A DNA stretch of 64,000 nucleotides from Histidinibacterium lentulum (GCF_003789055.1 NZ_ML119088.1:62001-126000); one strand, 5' to 3'; shown: positions 45,850-55,829, numbered from the stretch's first letter. Made by a program: numbers and translations. Notes: generated by a model from the letters alone, not told the origin.

Positions 45850-47136
45850 TTATAGAGAGACCGGGCTTGCGCGCAAGGGGCCGCCTGCCGCGTCGCGGCG
45901 ATGCCGGATGGCGAGGGCGAAAAGGCCCGCCATGGCGAGCACGGTAAGCGAGCCCATCACGGCAGGATCGAAGGGCGACGGCACCAGCGCGATGAGAAGA
46001 GTGAAGGCGTGGGGCGTCAGAGGCGCGGCGATCAGGGCGAACATCACCCCGCCGCGGCGCAGTCCGAAACGGTCCAGCAGATGCGGCAGGAAGGCCAGCG
46101 CGGGCAGGTAGTAGTAGCCCCAGGCCAGCGGCGAGACGAAGGCCAGCGCGATGAAGAGCACGGGCCAGATCAGGATGTCGGGGTCCCGCCCGGCCCGGCG
46201 TGCAAGGCGCGCCGCGGTAAAGGCGAAGGTCAGGATCGTGGCCAGCGCCACCATGGACAGCATCTGCCAGAGCGCGGGCTTCTCGAGCATCTTCCAGCCG
46301 CCTTCGGCGTGGGTGATGTCGACGAGATCCTGGAGCCTCAGGTTCCAGGCCATCAGGGCGTCGAGGCCGTAGTTGAACCCGGTGACGATGATGCTCGCGC
46401 GGATGGCGTCGATCTCCGAAAGGAAGGCCTCATGCAGCGGCCAGCCCGCAAGCGCTACCGACAGCGCGCCGAGGCCGCCTCCGAAGAGGGCGAACCAGCC
46501 GACCGGACGCCATCGCCCAGAGGCGATCCAGACCACGACGAGGAGCGCCGGAAAGAGCTTCAGCGCCGCGGCGAACCCCAGCGCCGCGCCCGCCGCCGCC
46601 ATCGCCCCGGCGCGCGCCCGTTCCACCGCCAGCACCATGAGGAAGGAGACGAGGATATGGGGCTGGTTCTGCTGGAGCGCGACGATCCCGGGCAGGGTGA
46701 AGACCACCACGAGCCCGCCGAGGAAGGTCATCATCTGCACCGACACCTCCCGGTCGTCGACGCAGCGTGCGGCGAGCCAGACCATCCCGACCATCAGGAG
46801 CGGGTTGAGAAAGGCCGCGATGCCCTTGAAGAGCCAGTAGGGCATCACCTGGGTCAGGGCGCCGGCCAGCGCGGCCCAGAGCGGCGGATAGACGAAGGGG
46901 TAATTCACGCCCTCGAGCCCCTCGGCCGCGGACCAGTCGTCCCAGCTTTCGAGGGCGCGCATGGTGAAATAGCCCTCGTTCCCGGCGTAGATCTGCGAGG
47001 GCGCGCCGAGGCTGTAGAAATGCCCGGCGATCCAGGTGGCGCGCAGGTCGGGCGATGGGTCTCCGGCGAAATAGAGCCAGCTGAACGCCGCGAAGGAGAG
47101 GAAGATGAGCGGCGTGTACCACGGCGGGTGGGTCAT
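45850..47136 (-). CDS. GT87/DUF2029-type membrane glycosyltransferase
   Basis: A 428-residue GT-C fold membrane protein with about ten helices. An early periplasmic loop ([19 protein letters not shown]) carries the acidic residue region typical of polyprenyl-phosphate-sugar-dependent transferases. Later stretches [55 protein letters not shown] and [20 protein letters not shown] are typical of GT87. Family members use polyprenyl-phosphate-mannose or, in actinobacteria, arabinose-type donors. The donor here is unknown. It diverges from bchE, 179 bp away. Confidence 0.82.
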   Translation of the reverse strand: MTHPPWYTPLIFLSFAAFSWLYFAGDPSPDLRATWIAGHFYSLGAPSQIYAGNEGYFTMRALESWDDWSAAEGLEGVNYPFVYPPLWAALAGALTQVMPYWLFKGIAAFLNPLLMVGMVWLAARCVDDREVSVQMMTFLGGLVVVFTLPGIVALQQNQPHILVSFLMVLAVERARAGAMAAAGAALGFAAALKLFPALLVVVWIASGRWRPVGWFALFGGGLGALSVALAGWPLHEAFLSEIDAIRASIIVTGFNYGLDALMAWNLRLQDLVDITHAEGGWKMLEKPALWQMLSMVALATILTFAFTAARLARRAGRDPDILIWPVLFIALAFVSPLAWGYYYLPALAFLPHLLDRFGLRRGGVMFALIAAPLTPHAFTLLIALVPSPFDPAVMGSLTVLAMAGLFALAIRHRRDAAGGPLRASPVSL

Positions 47137-47249
47137 GGGATCGTCCTGCTGTGCCTCCTGCGCCCGTCATGCACCGCGAACGCTTTCCCGATGCTTAACC
47201 GAAGGCCGCCCGGCCACCAAGCACCGATGCATCTGTCAACTTCTTCTGA

Positions 47250-47275
47250 TTGATGTATGTCAATCAAACCTGACA
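47250..47275. promoter_or_regulatory. Overlapping FnrL-type and PpsR/CrtJ-type sites in the bchE promoter
   Basis: TTGAT-GTAT-GTCAA (47250-47263) matches the FNR consensus at 9 of 10 positions. TGTCAATCAAACCTGACA (47258-47275) is a perfect TGTc-N10-gACA PpsR/CrtJ site. If the TAGGGT at 47286-47291 is the -10 box, transcription would begin near 47298. That places the FNR site at about -41.5, an activating position, with the PpsR site over the -35 region, a repressing position. Confidence 0.8.
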
Positions 47276-47315
47276 GTGCGCGGGCTAGGGTGGCGGAAAC
47301 CTGCGGGAGAGCGCC

Positions 47316-49010
47316 ATGCGGATTCTGTTCGTCCACCCCAACTACCGCTCCGGCGGGGCCGAGATCGCCGGGTCCTGGCCGCCGGCCTGGGTCGCCTATC
47401 TGACCGGCTCCCTGCGGCGCGCGGGCTTCGACGACATCCATTTCATCGACGCGATGACCCACGATCTGGATGACGACGCGGTGCGTGCAAAGATGGTCGA
47501 GTTGCAGCCCGACGTGGTGGGGACCACCGCCATCACGCCGTCGATCTACAAGGCCGAGCGGGTGCTGGAGATCGCGAAGGAGACGGTGCCCGGCGCGCTC
47601 CGGATGCTGGGCGGGGTCCATGCCACCTTCATGTTCAAGCAGGTCCTCTCGGAGGCGCCCTGGGTCGATGTCATCGTGCGCGGCGAGGGCGAGGAGATCC
47701 TGACCGAGCTGATGCTCGCCGTGGAGGACGGGCGCTGGCCCACGGACCGCTACCGGATCAAGGGCCTCGCCTTCCGCGACGGGGAGGAGATCGTGGCGAC
47801 CGAGGCCGCGCCCACGGTCAAGGATCTCGACGGGCTCGACCCCGACTGGTCGATCCTCGAATGGGACAGCTACACCTACATCCCGCTGAACACCAAGGTC
47901 GCCATTCCGAACATGGCGCGCGGCTGCCCCTTCACCTGTTCCTTCTGCTCGCAATGGAAGTTCTGGCGCGACTACCGCGTGCGCGACCCGAAGAAGGTGG
48001 TGGACGAGATCGAGAAGCTGGTGACCGAGCACGGCATCGGCTTCTTCATCCTCGCGGACGAGGAGCCGACCATCAACCGCAAGAAATTCGTGGAATTCTG
48101 CCAGGAGCTGATCGACCGGGGCCTGCCGGACAAGGTGAAATGGGGCATCAACACCCGCGTCACCGACATCTACCGCGACCGCGAGCTCTTGAAGTTCTAC
48201 CGCAAGGCGGGGCTCGTGCACGTCTCCCTCGGCACCGAGGCCGCGGCGCAGATGAAGCTCGACATCTTCAACAAGGAGACGAAGGTCGAGGAGAACAAGA
48301 CGGCGATCCGGCTTTTGCGCGAGGCGGACATCCTCGTGGAGGCGCAGTTCATCGTGGGCCTCGACAACGAGACCGAGGAGACGCTGGAAGAGACCTACCG
48401 CATGGCCTGGGACTGGCAGCCCGATCTGGCCAACTGGGCGATGTACACGCCCTGGCCCTTCACCCCGCTGTTCCAGGAGCTGAAGGACAAGGTCGAGATC
48501 TTCGATTTCTCGAAATACAACTTCGTCACCCCGATCATGAAGCCGAAGGCGATGGAGCGCGGCGAGCTTCTGAACGGCGTGATGAAGAACTACCGCCGGT
48601 TCTACATGAAGAAGGCGCTGTTCCATTACCCCTGGCGCGGGACGGGGTTCCGGCGGCGGTATCTGCTGGGCTGTCTCAAGGCCTTCGCCAAGGCGGGCTT
48701 CGCGCGGACCTTCTACGACCTCGGCAAGGCGGGCTACTGGGGGCCGCAGTCCAAGGGATCGGTGGATTTCCACTTCGACGAGACGCGCACCATCGCCGAG
48801 GCGCAGATGGCCGACTGGGAGGCTGCGGCCGATCGCGCGGCGCGCGCCAAGGAGCGGCGCGAGGCGGTGAAGGCGCAGATGAAGGGTCGCGCCGCGGAGC
48901 GGGCGCTATCGGGCGACGGCGCGCCGGAGCGGACGCACTCCTTCCGGATGCCCAACGGGGCCGAGGTCCGGGCCTGCGGCGGCGGCGATCAGCAGATGGA
49001 AGGCGTCTGA
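47316..49010 (+). CDS. bchE: Oxygen-independent Mg-protoporphyrin IX monomethyl ester cyclase
   Basis: A 564-residue radical-SAM enzyme that forms the fifth ring of bacteriochlorophyll without oxygen. The N-terminal cobalamin-binding-like domain (about 1-140) starts [20 protein letters not shown]. The radical-SAM cluster motif is [13 protein letters not shown] (CxxxCxxC) at about residue 205, followed by [17 protein letters not shown]. The C-terminal region has [20 protein letters not shown]. Length and order match BchE of purple bacteria. A GGGAGAGCGCC site precedes the ATG at 47316. bchJ follows after a single base. Oxygen-regulatory sites lie upstream. Confidence 0.96.
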   Translation: MRILFVHPNYRSGGAEIAGSWPPAWVAYLTGSLRRAGFDDIHFIDAMTHDLDDDAVRAKMVELQPDVVGTTAITPSIYKAERVLEIAKETVPGALRMLGGVHATFMFKQVLSEAPWVDVIVRGEGEEILTELMLAVEDGRWPTDRYRIKGLAFRDGEEIVATEAAPTVKDLDGLDPDWSILEWDSYTYIPLNTKVAIPNMARGCPFTCSFCSQWKFWRDYRVRDPKKVVDEIEKLVTEHGIGFFILADEEPTINRKKFVEFCQELIDRGLPDKVKWGINTRVTDIYRDRELLKFYRKAGLVHVSLGTEAAAQMKLDIFNKETKVEENKTAIRLLREADILVEAQFIVGLDNETEETLEETYRMAWDWQPDLANWAMYTPWPFTPLFQELKDKVEIFDFSKYNFVTPIMKPKAMERGELLNGVMKNYRRFYMKKALFHYPWRGTGFRRRYLLGCLKAFAKAGFARTFYDLGKAGYWGPQSKGSVDFHFDETRTIAEAQMADWEAAADRAARAKERREAVKAQMKGRAAERALSGDGAPERTHSFRMPNGAEVRACGGGDQQMEGV

Positions 49011-49011
49011 G

Positions 49012-49590
49012 GTGACCGCCGGGCTGATCGGCCCGAACGCCCTGTTGCAGCTGGGGCCGGTGCTGGTGGCCGAGGGCGGCACGGCCCTGCGCGACGAGAT
49101 CTTCGCGCTGGGCGGGGCCGGGATGCCGCCGGCGGAGGGGATGATGCCCGAGGCCCCGGCGGCACGGGTTCACCAGGCGCTGCGCGCGCGGCTGCCGCAC
49201 GAGGCGCCGCGCCTTGCGCGGGCGGCGGGCGAGGGGGTGGGGCGCTACATCCTCGCCCACCGCATTCCGCGCGCAGCGCAGGTAGTTCTGAAGGCGCTGC
49301 CGCCGCCGCTCGCGGCGCGGATGCTGTCGCGGGCCATCGCGAGGCACGCCTGGACCTTCGCCGGGTCGGGGGTGTTCTCGGCCGCGGGGCCCTGGACGTT
49401 CGAGATCGGCGACAATCCCATCGTCCGGGGGGAGGTCAGCGATGTGCCGCTCTGCCACTGGCATGCGGCGGTGTTCGAGACGCTCTACCGGGCGCTGGTG
49501 GCGCGCGATGTCCTCTGCCGGGAGACGGCGTGCTGCGCCCAGGGGGCGCCCGCCTGCCGGTTCGAGATCGCGCGGGGCGGGCAGGGCTGA
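49012..49590 (+). CDS. bchJ: Bacteriochlorophyll biosynthesis protein BchJ (V4R domain)
   Basis: A 192-residue protein with the 4-vinyl-reductase-like (V4R) domain. It shows LIGPNALLQLGPVLVAEGG, YILAHRIPRAAQVVLKALP, WTFEIGDNPIVRGEVSDVPL, and the Cys-rich end CRETACCAQGAPACRFEIA. BchJ was first called an 8-vinyl reductase but is now regarded as an auxiliary factor affecting Mg-chelatase substrate supply. Starts with GTG at 49012 immediately after bchE and is co-transcribed. The stop codon lies inside a REP-like hairpin. Confidence 0.93.
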   Translation: MTAGLIGPNALLQLGPVLVAEGGTALRDEIFALGGAGMPPAEGMMPEAPAARVHQALRARLPHEAPRLARAAGEGVGRYILAHRIPRAAQVVLKALPPPLAARMLSRAIARHAWTFAGSGVFSAAGPWTFEIGDNPIVRGEVSDVPLCHWHAAVFETLYRALVARDVLCRETACCAQGAPACRFEIARGGQG

Positions 49591-49650
49591 AGCCCGGCCT
49601 GAGGGGAGGACCCAGCGACGGACCCTCGTAGGCCGGGCTTCAGCCCGGCA
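49584..49650. repeat. REP-like inverted pair between bchJ and cfa
   Basis: GGGCTGAAGCCC (49584-49595) and the perfect palindrome GCCGGGCTTCAGCCCGGC (49632-49649) share an AGGCCGGGCTTCAGCCC core in opposite orientation, separated by about 36 bases. They sit between two convergent genes and likely serve as a bidirectional terminator. The core matches that at 26581-26660. Confidence 0.7.
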
Positions 49651-49665
49651 CGCCCTTACCTTCCA

Positions 49666-50907
49666 TCACTCCGCCGCGTGGGCGGTCTGCGCATAGGCGG
49701 GCGTTCCGTCGGCCGGGTAGAGGTAGTCGCGCGTGATCGGCACGGCGTCGCGCTGGTGGCCGAGCTGGAACTGGAAGACGCAGAGCCGGTCCTGGCGGAA
49801 GCCGCTTTCGGCGATGGTCAGGTAATAGCGCCACATGCGGCAGAACCGCTCGTCATAGAGCGCCCGCGCCTCATCGAGCCGCGCCACGAAACGGTCGTGC
49901 CAGTGGCGCAGGGTCTCGGCATAATGGAGCCGCCAGACCTCGACGTCGAGCGTCATCATCCCCGACTGCTCGACCGAGGCCAGCGCCTCGGACATGGCGG
50001 GAATGTAGCCGCCCGGGAAGATGTACTTGCGGATCCACGAGGAGGTCGCCTGGGGCGGGTCCTGGTTGCCGATGGTGTGGATCAGCGCCCGGCCATCCGG
50101 TTTCAGCAGCTTCGCCACCGTGGCGAAATAGGTGTCGAACTCGGGTCGGCCCACATGCTCGAACATCCCCACCGAGACGATGGCATCGAACCGGCCGCGC
50201 ACCTTGCGGTAGTCCTGCAGGCAGATCTCGACACGGTCCTCGAGCCCCGCCTCGCGGACGCGGGCGGTGGCGACGGCGTGCTGTTCCTCCGAGAGGGTGA
50301 TCCCGAGGACCTCGGCGCCGTAGTCCCGCGCCAGCGTGATCGCCATGCCGCCCCAGCCGCAGCCGATGTCGAGGACCCTGTCGCCGGGGCGCAGCCGGAG
50401 CTTGCGCGCGATGTGCTGTTTCTTGGCCTCCTGCGCCTCGTCGAGCGACATGCCGGGATGGGCGAAATAGGCGCAGGAATACTGCCGGTCGGCGTCGAGG
50501 AAGAGGTCGTAGAGCCGGCCCGACAGGTCATAGTGATGGGCCACGTTGCGCCGCGCGGCATGGATCGGGTTGCGGCGGAAATAGCGCTGGACCGGGGCGG
50601 CGAGCCTGTGGCTCCAGCGGATCAGGGCGGGGTTGTTGCCGGCGCTGCGGTTCTCGACGGCGAGGTGGATGAAGGCGCGCATGGCGTCGTCCTCGAAGAC
50701 GATGCCGCCGTCCATGTAACCTTCGCCCAGGGCAAGTTCGGTGTCGAGACAGAGCCTGCGGGGAAGGGAGGGGTCGGTGATCCTGACCCGGATCGGGGCC
50801 GCTCCCGGCTCTCCGTATCGCCGGACCTTGCCGGAGGGGTAGGTGATTTCGACGGCGCCGCGCCGGAACAGTCGCGTCAGCGCCCGATCAAGGGCCCATG
50901 TCCACAT
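49666..50907 (-). CDS. cfa: Cyclopropane-fatty-acyl-phospholipid synthase
   Basis: A 413-residue SAM-dependent enzyme that methylenates unsaturated phospholipid acyl chains. After an N-terminal lipid-binding region (about 1-110), the methyltransferase core includes NVAHHYDLSGRLYDLFLD, YSCAYFAHPGMSLDEAQE, VLDIGCGWGGMAITLARD (SAM motif I) and SVGMFEHVGRPEFDTYF. The distal IFPGGYIPAMSEAL motif and the C-terminal CRMWRYYLTIAESGFR are also typical. Convergent with bchJ across a REP-like pair. Length is normal. Confidence 0.95.
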   Translation of the reverse strand: MWTWALDRALTRLFRRGAVEITYPSGKVRRYGEPGAAPIRVRITDPSLPRRLCLDTELALGEGYMDGGIVFEDDAMRAFIHLAVENRSAGNNPALIRWSHRLAAPVQRYFRRNPIHAARRNVAHHYDLSGRLYDLFLDADRQYSCAYFAHPGMSLDEAQEAKKQHIARKLRLRPGDRVLDIGCGWGGMAITLARDYGAEVLGITLSEEQHAVATARVREAGLEDRVEICLQDYRKVRGRFDAIVSVGMFEHVGRPEFDTYFATVAKLLKPDGRALIHTIGNQDPPQATSSWIRKYIFPGGYIPAMSEALASVEQSGMMTLDVEVWRLHYAETLRHWHDRFVARLDEARALYDERFCRMWRYYLTIAESGFRQDRLCVFQFQLGHQRDAVPITRDYLYPADGTPAYAQTAHAAE

Positions 50908-51047
50908 CGCTCGATTCCCGATACGTCATGTTGTCGCACCTCAAGAATAAGGTTTTCCTTGCGGAATTCCAGTCCCGGCCACCCGGCTTGCCCCGAGGCG
51001 GGGCGCGGCGCTACCACTTGGGGCGGAACAGCATGGGGAGACTGCCG

Positions 51048-51620
51048 ATGACGCGTCCTGCTGCAGCAGTTGCGGCCTGCGTCCTCGCTCTCGGTCTCGC
51101 GGCGGACCGCGCCGCGGCGCAGGTACAGCCGCGGGATTACTGCCCCGAAGACCATTCCGGATATGCCGACGGCAGCGACCTCGGGATCGTGGGTCCCCTC
51201 GTCGAGGGGGTCTACACCGAGCTGGCGCGTGGCGTCCGGGTGGCGACCGGCGTGCAGGAAACGCCCGTCGAGGTGACCTATGACGACATGCGCAACCGGC
51301 TCTACATCGGCGAGTCGGGCGGCGCGCGGGTGGAATTGCGGATGGTCCGCGACGGCGCGAAGCCCCTGCGCTGGGATTATTCCCGGGGCGAACCGCTGGA
51401 CCCGTCGGCCTATGTCAATCAGACCATGACGCCTGCGGAGTTCGGTCTGCTGGCGGGATGCGTCTTCGACCGGCCGCCGCAGTTCGAATGGACGATGTCG
51501 GGCGGCGGCCGCTCGGCGGGCGGGCTGATCACCTTCCTGGGCGACACGATGGCCGTCGGCGTGAAGTGGAACTCGGCCACGGCGGCACGCGAGACCACCC
51601 TGCTGCGCCCTGACGGTTGA
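51048..51620 (+). CDS. Exported protein of unknown function
   Basis: A 190-residue protein with a Sec signal (MTRPAAAVAACVLALGLAADRAAAQ). The ATG at 51048 has GGGGAG 7 bases upstream; the in-frame ATG at 51033 would add five residues. The mature part has two Cys (DYCPEDHSGY and LLAGCVFDRPP) that could form a disulfide, and a Gly/Thr-rich end predicted to be beta-structured. No family was recognised. It stands alone between cfa (divergent) and aspS. Confidence 0.8.
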   Translation: MTRPAAAVAACVLALGLAADRAAAQVQPRDYCPEDHSGYADGSDLGIVGPLVEGVYTELARGVRVATGVQETPVEVTYDDMRNRLYIGESGGARVELRMVRDGAKPLRWDYSRGEPLDPSAYVNQTMTPAEFGLLAGCVFDRPPQFEWTMSGGGRSAGGLITFLGDTMAVGVKWNSATAARETTLLRPDG

Positions 51621-51729
51621 CTTCGTCCGCGCGGCTTGGTCAATCGGCGCGGGCCGGGCAGGCGCTCGCCGCCCCCTTTCGGGCGCGTCTCGCCGTCGGC
51701 CCTGACCGCGCCCTGACCCGAGGACCCAG

Positions 51730-53505
51730 ATGCATCCCTACCGCACCCATACCTGCGCCGCCCTGACGCAATCGAACGTCGGCGAGGCCGTGCGCCTCTC
51801 GGGCTGGGTCCACCGCGTGCGCGACCATGGCGGCGTGCTCTTTATCGACCTGCGCGACCACTACGGCATGACGCAGGTCCTGTGCGATCCCGACAGCCCG
51901 GTCTTTGCCGAGGTGGAGAAGGTGCGCAGCGAGTGGTGCATCCGCATCGACGGCACGGTGAAGGCCCGCGACGCCAGCCTCGTGAACCCGAAGATCCCCA
52001 CCGGCGCGATCGAGGTCTACATCCGCGACCTCGAGGTGCTGGGCCGCGCGGCGGAGCTGCCGCTCATGGTCTTCGGCGATCAGGAATACCCCGAGGAGAC
52101 GCGCCTGCGGTATCGCTATCTCGACCTGCGGCGCGAGGCGATGCAGCGCAACATGACGCTGCGCTCGGACGTTGTCGCCTCCATGCGGCGGCGGATGTGG
52201 GACAGCGGCTTCCGCGAGTACCAGACGCCGATCATCACCGCCTCCTCCCCCGAGGGCGCGCGCGACTTCCTCGTGCCCTCGCGCCTGCATCCGGGCAAGT
52301 TCTACGCGCTGCCCCAGGCGCCGCAGCTCTTCAAGCAGCTGATCATGGTCTCGGGCTTCGACCGCTATTTCCAGATCGCGCCCTGCTTCCGCGACGAGGA
52401 CCCGCGGGCGGACCGGTCGCCCACGGATTTCTACCAGCTCGACATGGAGATGTCCTTCGTCACCCAGCAGGACGTCTTCGACACGATCTCGCCGGTGATC
52501 GCGGGCGTGTTCGAGGAGTTCGGCGGCGGCAAGACGGTCGATGCGCCGGAGACCTGGCCGCAGATCCCCTATGCCGAGGCGGCGCTGAAATACGGGACCG
52601 ACAAGCCGGACCTGCGCAACCCGATCGAGATGCAGGTGGTGAGCGCGCATTTCGCGGGCTCGGGCTTCGCGATCTTCGCCAAGCTCCTGGAGCAGGAGGG
52701 CACGGAGGTGCGCGCCATTCCCGCGCCGACGGGCGGGTCGCGGAAGTTCTGCGACCGGATGAACGCCTGGGCGCAGAAGGAGGGCCTGCCGGGGATGGGC
52801 TACATCTTCTGGCGGGAGGGCAACGAGGGCGCAGGCCCCCTGGCAAAGAACATCGGTCCCGAGCGGACCGAGGCGATCCGGCAGCAGCTGGGCCTCGGCG
52901 TGGGCGACGCGGCGTTCTTCCTTGGTGGCAAGCCGGCGAGCTTCGAGCGGATCGCGGGGCGCGCGCGGGATGTGATCGGGGCGGAGCTCGGTCTGGTGGA
53001 CGAAAACCGGTTCGCCTTCGCCTGGATCGTGGACTTCCCGATCTACGAGAAGGACGAGGAGACGGGCGAGATCGACTTCGAGCACAACCCCTTCTCGATG
53101 CCGCAGGGGGGCATGGCGGCGCTGGAGGGCGATCCGCTGGCGGTCAGGGGGTTCCAGTACGACCTCGCCTGCAATGGCTACGAGCTCGTGTCCGGCGCGA
53201 TCCGGAACCATGTGCCGGAGATCATGTTCAAGGCTTTCGAGATCGCGGGCTATCCGCGCGAGGAGGTGGAGAAGCGGTTCTCGGGTCTCTCGACGGCCTT
53301 CCAGTACGGCGCCCCGCCCCACGGCGGCTGCGCGGCCGGGATCGACCGGATCGTGATGCTGCTCGCGGAGGAGGAAAATATCCGCGAGGTCATCATGTTC
53401 CCGATGACCCAGCGGGCCGAGGACCTGATGATGGGGGCGCCGAGCCTGCCCACCAACGAGCAGCTCCGGGAGCTGCGGCTCAGGGTGGTCCGGGAGGAGG
53501 AGTGA
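51730..53505 (+). CDS. aspS: Aspartyl-tRNA synthetase
   Basis: A 591-residue class II synthetase. The OB-fold anticodon domain is at about 1-110 ([21 protein letters not shown]). Class II motif 2 is [19 protein letters not shown], and the flipping-loop/QAPQ region [20 protein letters not shown] is present. The bacterial GAD insertion is at about 290-400, and motif 3 is [19 protein letters not shown]. In alphaproteobacteria this enzyme is often non-discriminating, charging tRNA-Asn too, depending on GatCAB. A perfect hairpin follows its stop. Confidence 0.98.
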   Translation: MHPYRTHTCAALTQSNVGEAVRLSGWVHRVRDHGGVLFIDLRDHYGMTQVLCDPDSPVFAEVEKVRSEWCIRIDGTVKARDASLVNPKIPTGAIEVYIRDLEVLGRAAELPLMVFGDQEYPEETRLRYRYLDLRREAMQRNMTLRSDVVASMRRRMWDSGFREYQTPIITASSPEGARDFLVPSRLHPGKFYALPQAPQLFKQLIMVSGFDRYFQIAPCFRDEDPRADRSPTDFYQLDMEMSFVTQQDVFDTISPVIAGVFEEFGGGKTVDAPETWPQIPYAEAALKYGTDKPDLRNPIEMQVVSAHFAGSGFAIFAKLLEQEGTEVRAIPAPTGGSRKFCDRMNAWAQKEGLPGMGYIFWREGNEGAGPLAKNIGPERTEAIRQQLGLGVGDAAFFLGGKPASFERIAGRARDVIGAELGLVDENRFAFAWIVDFPIYEKDEETGEIDFEHNPFSMPQGGMAALEGDPLAVRGFQYDLACNGYELVSGAIRNHVPEIMFKAFEIAGYPREEVEKRFSGLSTAFQYGAPPHGGCAAGIDRIVMLLAEEENIREVIMFPMTQRAEDLMMGAPSLPTNEQLRELRLRVVREEE

Positions 53506-53507
53506 GG

Positions 53508-53526
53508 GCGTTACACGATGTAACGC
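53508..53526. terminator. Hairpin just after aspS
   Basis: GCGTTACA-CGA-TGTAACGC is a perfect 8-bp inverted repeat three bases beyond the aspS stop. The moderate GC and lack of a U-tract mean it could equally be an operator for the next gene, 39 bases downstream. Confidence 0.45.
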
Positions 53527-53564
53527 GCATTCAACCCCTTGATCTGGATAGATAAAGTCTCCGC

Positions 53565-54284
53565 ATGACCCTGGAGCGACCGACCGGTGGAGCCGATCTG
53601 AGCGGCTGGGAGCCTCCTCCGCTCCCGACCCGCCGGGCGATGGACGGGCGCTGGTGCCGCCTTGCGCCCCTTGCGCAGGGCCATCGGGACCGTCTCTTCG
53701 CGGCGTTCTCCGAGGACCCGGACGGCGCGATGTGGAGGTATCTCCCCGTCGGACCCTTCGCGGACGCCGAGGCCTACGGGCGCTGGCTGGACGCGGCCTG
53801 CGGGGCCGGCGATCCTCTTCATTTCGCGGTGGCGACGGCGGACCGGCACCTCGGAGGCACCCTGAGCCTGATGCGCCAGCAGCCCGAGGCGGGGTCCATC
53901 GAGATCGGCTGGGTGACCTTCGCGCCGCGGCTGCAGAGAACCGTCGCGGCGACGGAGGCGCTCTACCTGCCCATGCGCTGGGCATTCGAGGCAGGCTATC
54001 GACGCCTCGAATGGAAATGCGACGCGGCCAACGCCGCCAGCCGGCGGGCGGCGCAGCGCCTCGGGTTTTCGTTCGAGGGTGTCCACAGGCAGGCCCGCGT
54101 CGTCAAGGGACGCAACCGGGACACGGCCTGGTTCTCGGTGATCGATGGCGAATGGCAGGCGCTGTCGGCGGTCCTCGAGACATGGCTTGACCCGGCGAAC
54201 TTCGACCCGGACGGGGCGCAGCGCACCCGACTGTCGGATCTGACCTTGCCGCTTCTGGCCGCGCGAGATCCGGCGCTGGAGTGA
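53565..54284 (+). CDS. GNAT acetyltransferase, RimJ/RimL-like
   Basis: A 239-residue acetyltransferase. RRAMDGRWCRLAPLAQGHRD begins the fold. GTLSLMRQQPEAGSIEIGWV and the acetyl-CoA region LQRTVAATEALYLPMRWAFE follow. RRLEWKCDAANAASRRAAQR and LGFSFEGVHRQARVVKGRNR are the RimL-type C-terminal half. It is longer than RimJ/L (about 180-195) because of an extended C-terminus. Substrate unknown. Confidence 0.9.
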   Translation: MTLERPTGGADLSGWEPPPLPTRRAMDGRWCRLAPLAQGHRDRLFAAFSEDPDGAMWRYLPVGPFADAEAYGRWLDAACGAGDPLHFAVATADRHLGGTLSLMRQQPEAGSIEIGWVTFAPRLQRTVAATEALYLPMRWAFEAGYRRLEWKCDAANAASRRAAQRLGFSFEGVHRQARVVKGRNRDTAWFSVIDGEWQALSAVLETWLDPANFDPDGAQRTRLSDLTLPLLAARDPALE

Positions 54285-54355
54285 CGGCAGGTCGGGTCCT
54301 GCAACAGACGCCGGTCCCGTCGCGTTACCGACACCTCAGCAGAAGGAGACCCGAC

Positions 54356-54427
54356 ATGCGACGCATCCTGAAATATGTGGCGATCTGGAAGGTGGCCCAG
54401 CGGTTCCTGCGCAAGCGGGGGCGCTGA
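54356..54427 (+). CDS. 23-residue basic small protein
   Basis: ATG at 54356, TGA at 54425-54427. The peptide begins MRRILKYVAIWKVAQRFLRK and ends RGR. It would form an amphipathic, strongly cationic helix (nine Lys/Arg, no acidic residue). The ribosome site AGAAGGAGA, 6 bases upstream, is among the best in the window, which is the main support. It lies between the acetyltransferase gene and the convergent autotransporter gene. Function unknown; a membrane-surface peptide is possible. Confidence 0.6.
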   Translation: MRRILKYVAIWKVAQRFLRKRGR

Positions 54428-54464
54428 GGGTGGACCGGCGGGGTGACCCCGCCGGTCCCGACGC

Positions 54465-55829
54465 TCAGAAGCTGAAGACGTAGTTCAGGCGGACGCCGAG
54501 GTCGTCGATGCCCTCGATCTCCTCGCCCGCGTCGATGTCGAGCGAGAGCGTGCCCGGCCCGCCCGTCGTCGAGAAACCCGCGCCGTAGCGGCCCGAGGTC
54601 CAGGACTCGTCGTTGCCGAGGCCGTCGTCGACGCGGGAGAAGGCGGCGGCGGCGGAGACGTAGGGCGCGATGCCGCCGAGGTCGCCGAAATCCACGCGCG
54701 TGCCGAGGCGGGCGGAGGTCGCGCTGATGTCCCGCGCGGCCTGGCGGGTGCCCCGGATGACGGCGGAGGGGTGGCTCTCGCGCCAGGTGGCGACGCTCGC
54801 GAAGGGCGTCAGCGTGACCGCGCCCACGGGCAGGCTGCCGCGCACCGCGGCGCCGCCGAAGAGGCGCTCTGCCTCGTAGTCCGTCGCGCCGAAATCGTAC
54901 TCCGGCCGGCCGTAGCCCAGGTGGCCGTCGATCACGACCGCCCCGACCCGCGTGGCGACATAGGGGCCGAAGGAGAAGCCCCGGGCCGACACGTCCACGA
55001 TCCCGTCGTCGAGGTCGAATTGCTCGTGGGCCACGAAGAAGCCCGCGATCGTGTCGCTGCCGCCGACGAACGTGTCGTAGCCCAGCACGAAATCGGTGCG
55101 CGCGCCCTCGGCATTGCCGGAGAACTGCCGCGCCTCGACCGAGGCCCAGCCGTTCCACGACATCGTGGCGCCGCCCGGCGTGGACATGGTCGACAGGAAC
55201 GCGCCGGACTCGGCCATGGAGAAGCCGCCGCCGCCGCTGAGACGGGAACCCGTCGCCCGGGCCACGGCGGTGCCCACGGCGGCGGCCTGGCCGCCGGCGG
55301 CGGCGCGCGCGCCGGTGGTCACGGACTGCGCCACCCGGGCCGCGGTCGGGCCGGCCGGGGCGGCATGGGGCTGGTTCGGGCCGGTGGTCGTGGTGGTCGT
55401 CCGGCTCTGGTCGGGCTCTTCCTCGGGCTCTTCGGCCACGTCGCCCTCGGCGCAGGTGATCGCGAGCGTCGAGTCGGTCCCGTCGGTGGAGAAGGCCTCG
55501 AGGAAATTGTTGTCCGCCGCGCGGCTGAACTGGTAGCCGTCGCAGCTGACCTCTCCGGGGAAGCTCGCATTGCAGGTGCCCGAGTCCGCATCGCCCTGGC
55601 CGCCCGGCTCGATCGAGGCGCCGACGCCCGAGGGGTTCGAGGCGGAGATCGTGATGACCTCGCCTTCCTTCAGCGAGAAGGTGAGTCCGAGGTTCTGGGT
55701 CGCGCCGACGGGATAGACCTGGTCACCGATATTGGCGCAGGTCAGGGTCGTCGCCTGGGCGAGGCCCGGCAGCAGGATCAGCGCGGCGGCGAGGCGGCGG
55801 GCGGAAAGGACAGGGGACTTTTCGGTCAT
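54465..55829 (-). CDS. Autotransporter beta-barrel domain protein
   Basis: A 454-residue outer-membrane protein. The ATG at 55829 (MTEKSPVLSARRLAAALILL) is preferred; a longer reading needs a TTG start. Signal peptide cleavage is probable after GLAQA. A short passenger of about 100 residues has two Cys pairs (TCANIGD, CNASFPGEVSCDGY). An acidic and Thr-rich linker (EEPEEEPDQSRTTTTTT) follows. A beta-domain of about 280 residues ends in LNYVFSF, with the terminal Phe needed for barrel insertion. The passenger is much smaller than in typical autotransporter adhesins. Function not known. Confidence 0.85.
   Translation of the reverse strand: MTEKSPVLSARRLAAALILLPGLAQATTLTCANIGDQVYPVGATQNLGLTFSLKEGEVITISASNPSGVGASIEPGGQGDADSGTCNASFPGEVSCDGYQFSRAADNNFLEAFSTDGTDSTLAITCAEGDVAEEPEEEPDQSRTTTTTTGPNQPHAAPAGPTAARVAQSVTTGARAAAGGQAAAVGTAVARATGSRLSGGGGFSMAESGAFLSTMSTPGGATMSWNGWASVEARQFSGNAEGARTDFVLGYDTFVGGSDTIAGFFVAHEQFDLDDGIVDVSARGFSFGPYVATRVGAVVIDGHLGYGRPEYDFGATDYEAERLFGGAAVRGSLPVGAVTLTPFASVATWRESHPSAVIRGTRQAARDISATSARLGTRVDFGDLGGIAPYVSAAAAFSRVDDGLGNDESWTSGRYGAGFSTTGGPGTLSLDIDAGEEIEGIDDLGVRLNYVFSF

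Noticed and set aside
53539-53552. A third FNR-like site (TTGAT-N4-ATAGA) upstream of the acetyltransferase gene
   Set aside because: The second half-site matches the consensus at only two of five positions, too weak next to the two good sites.
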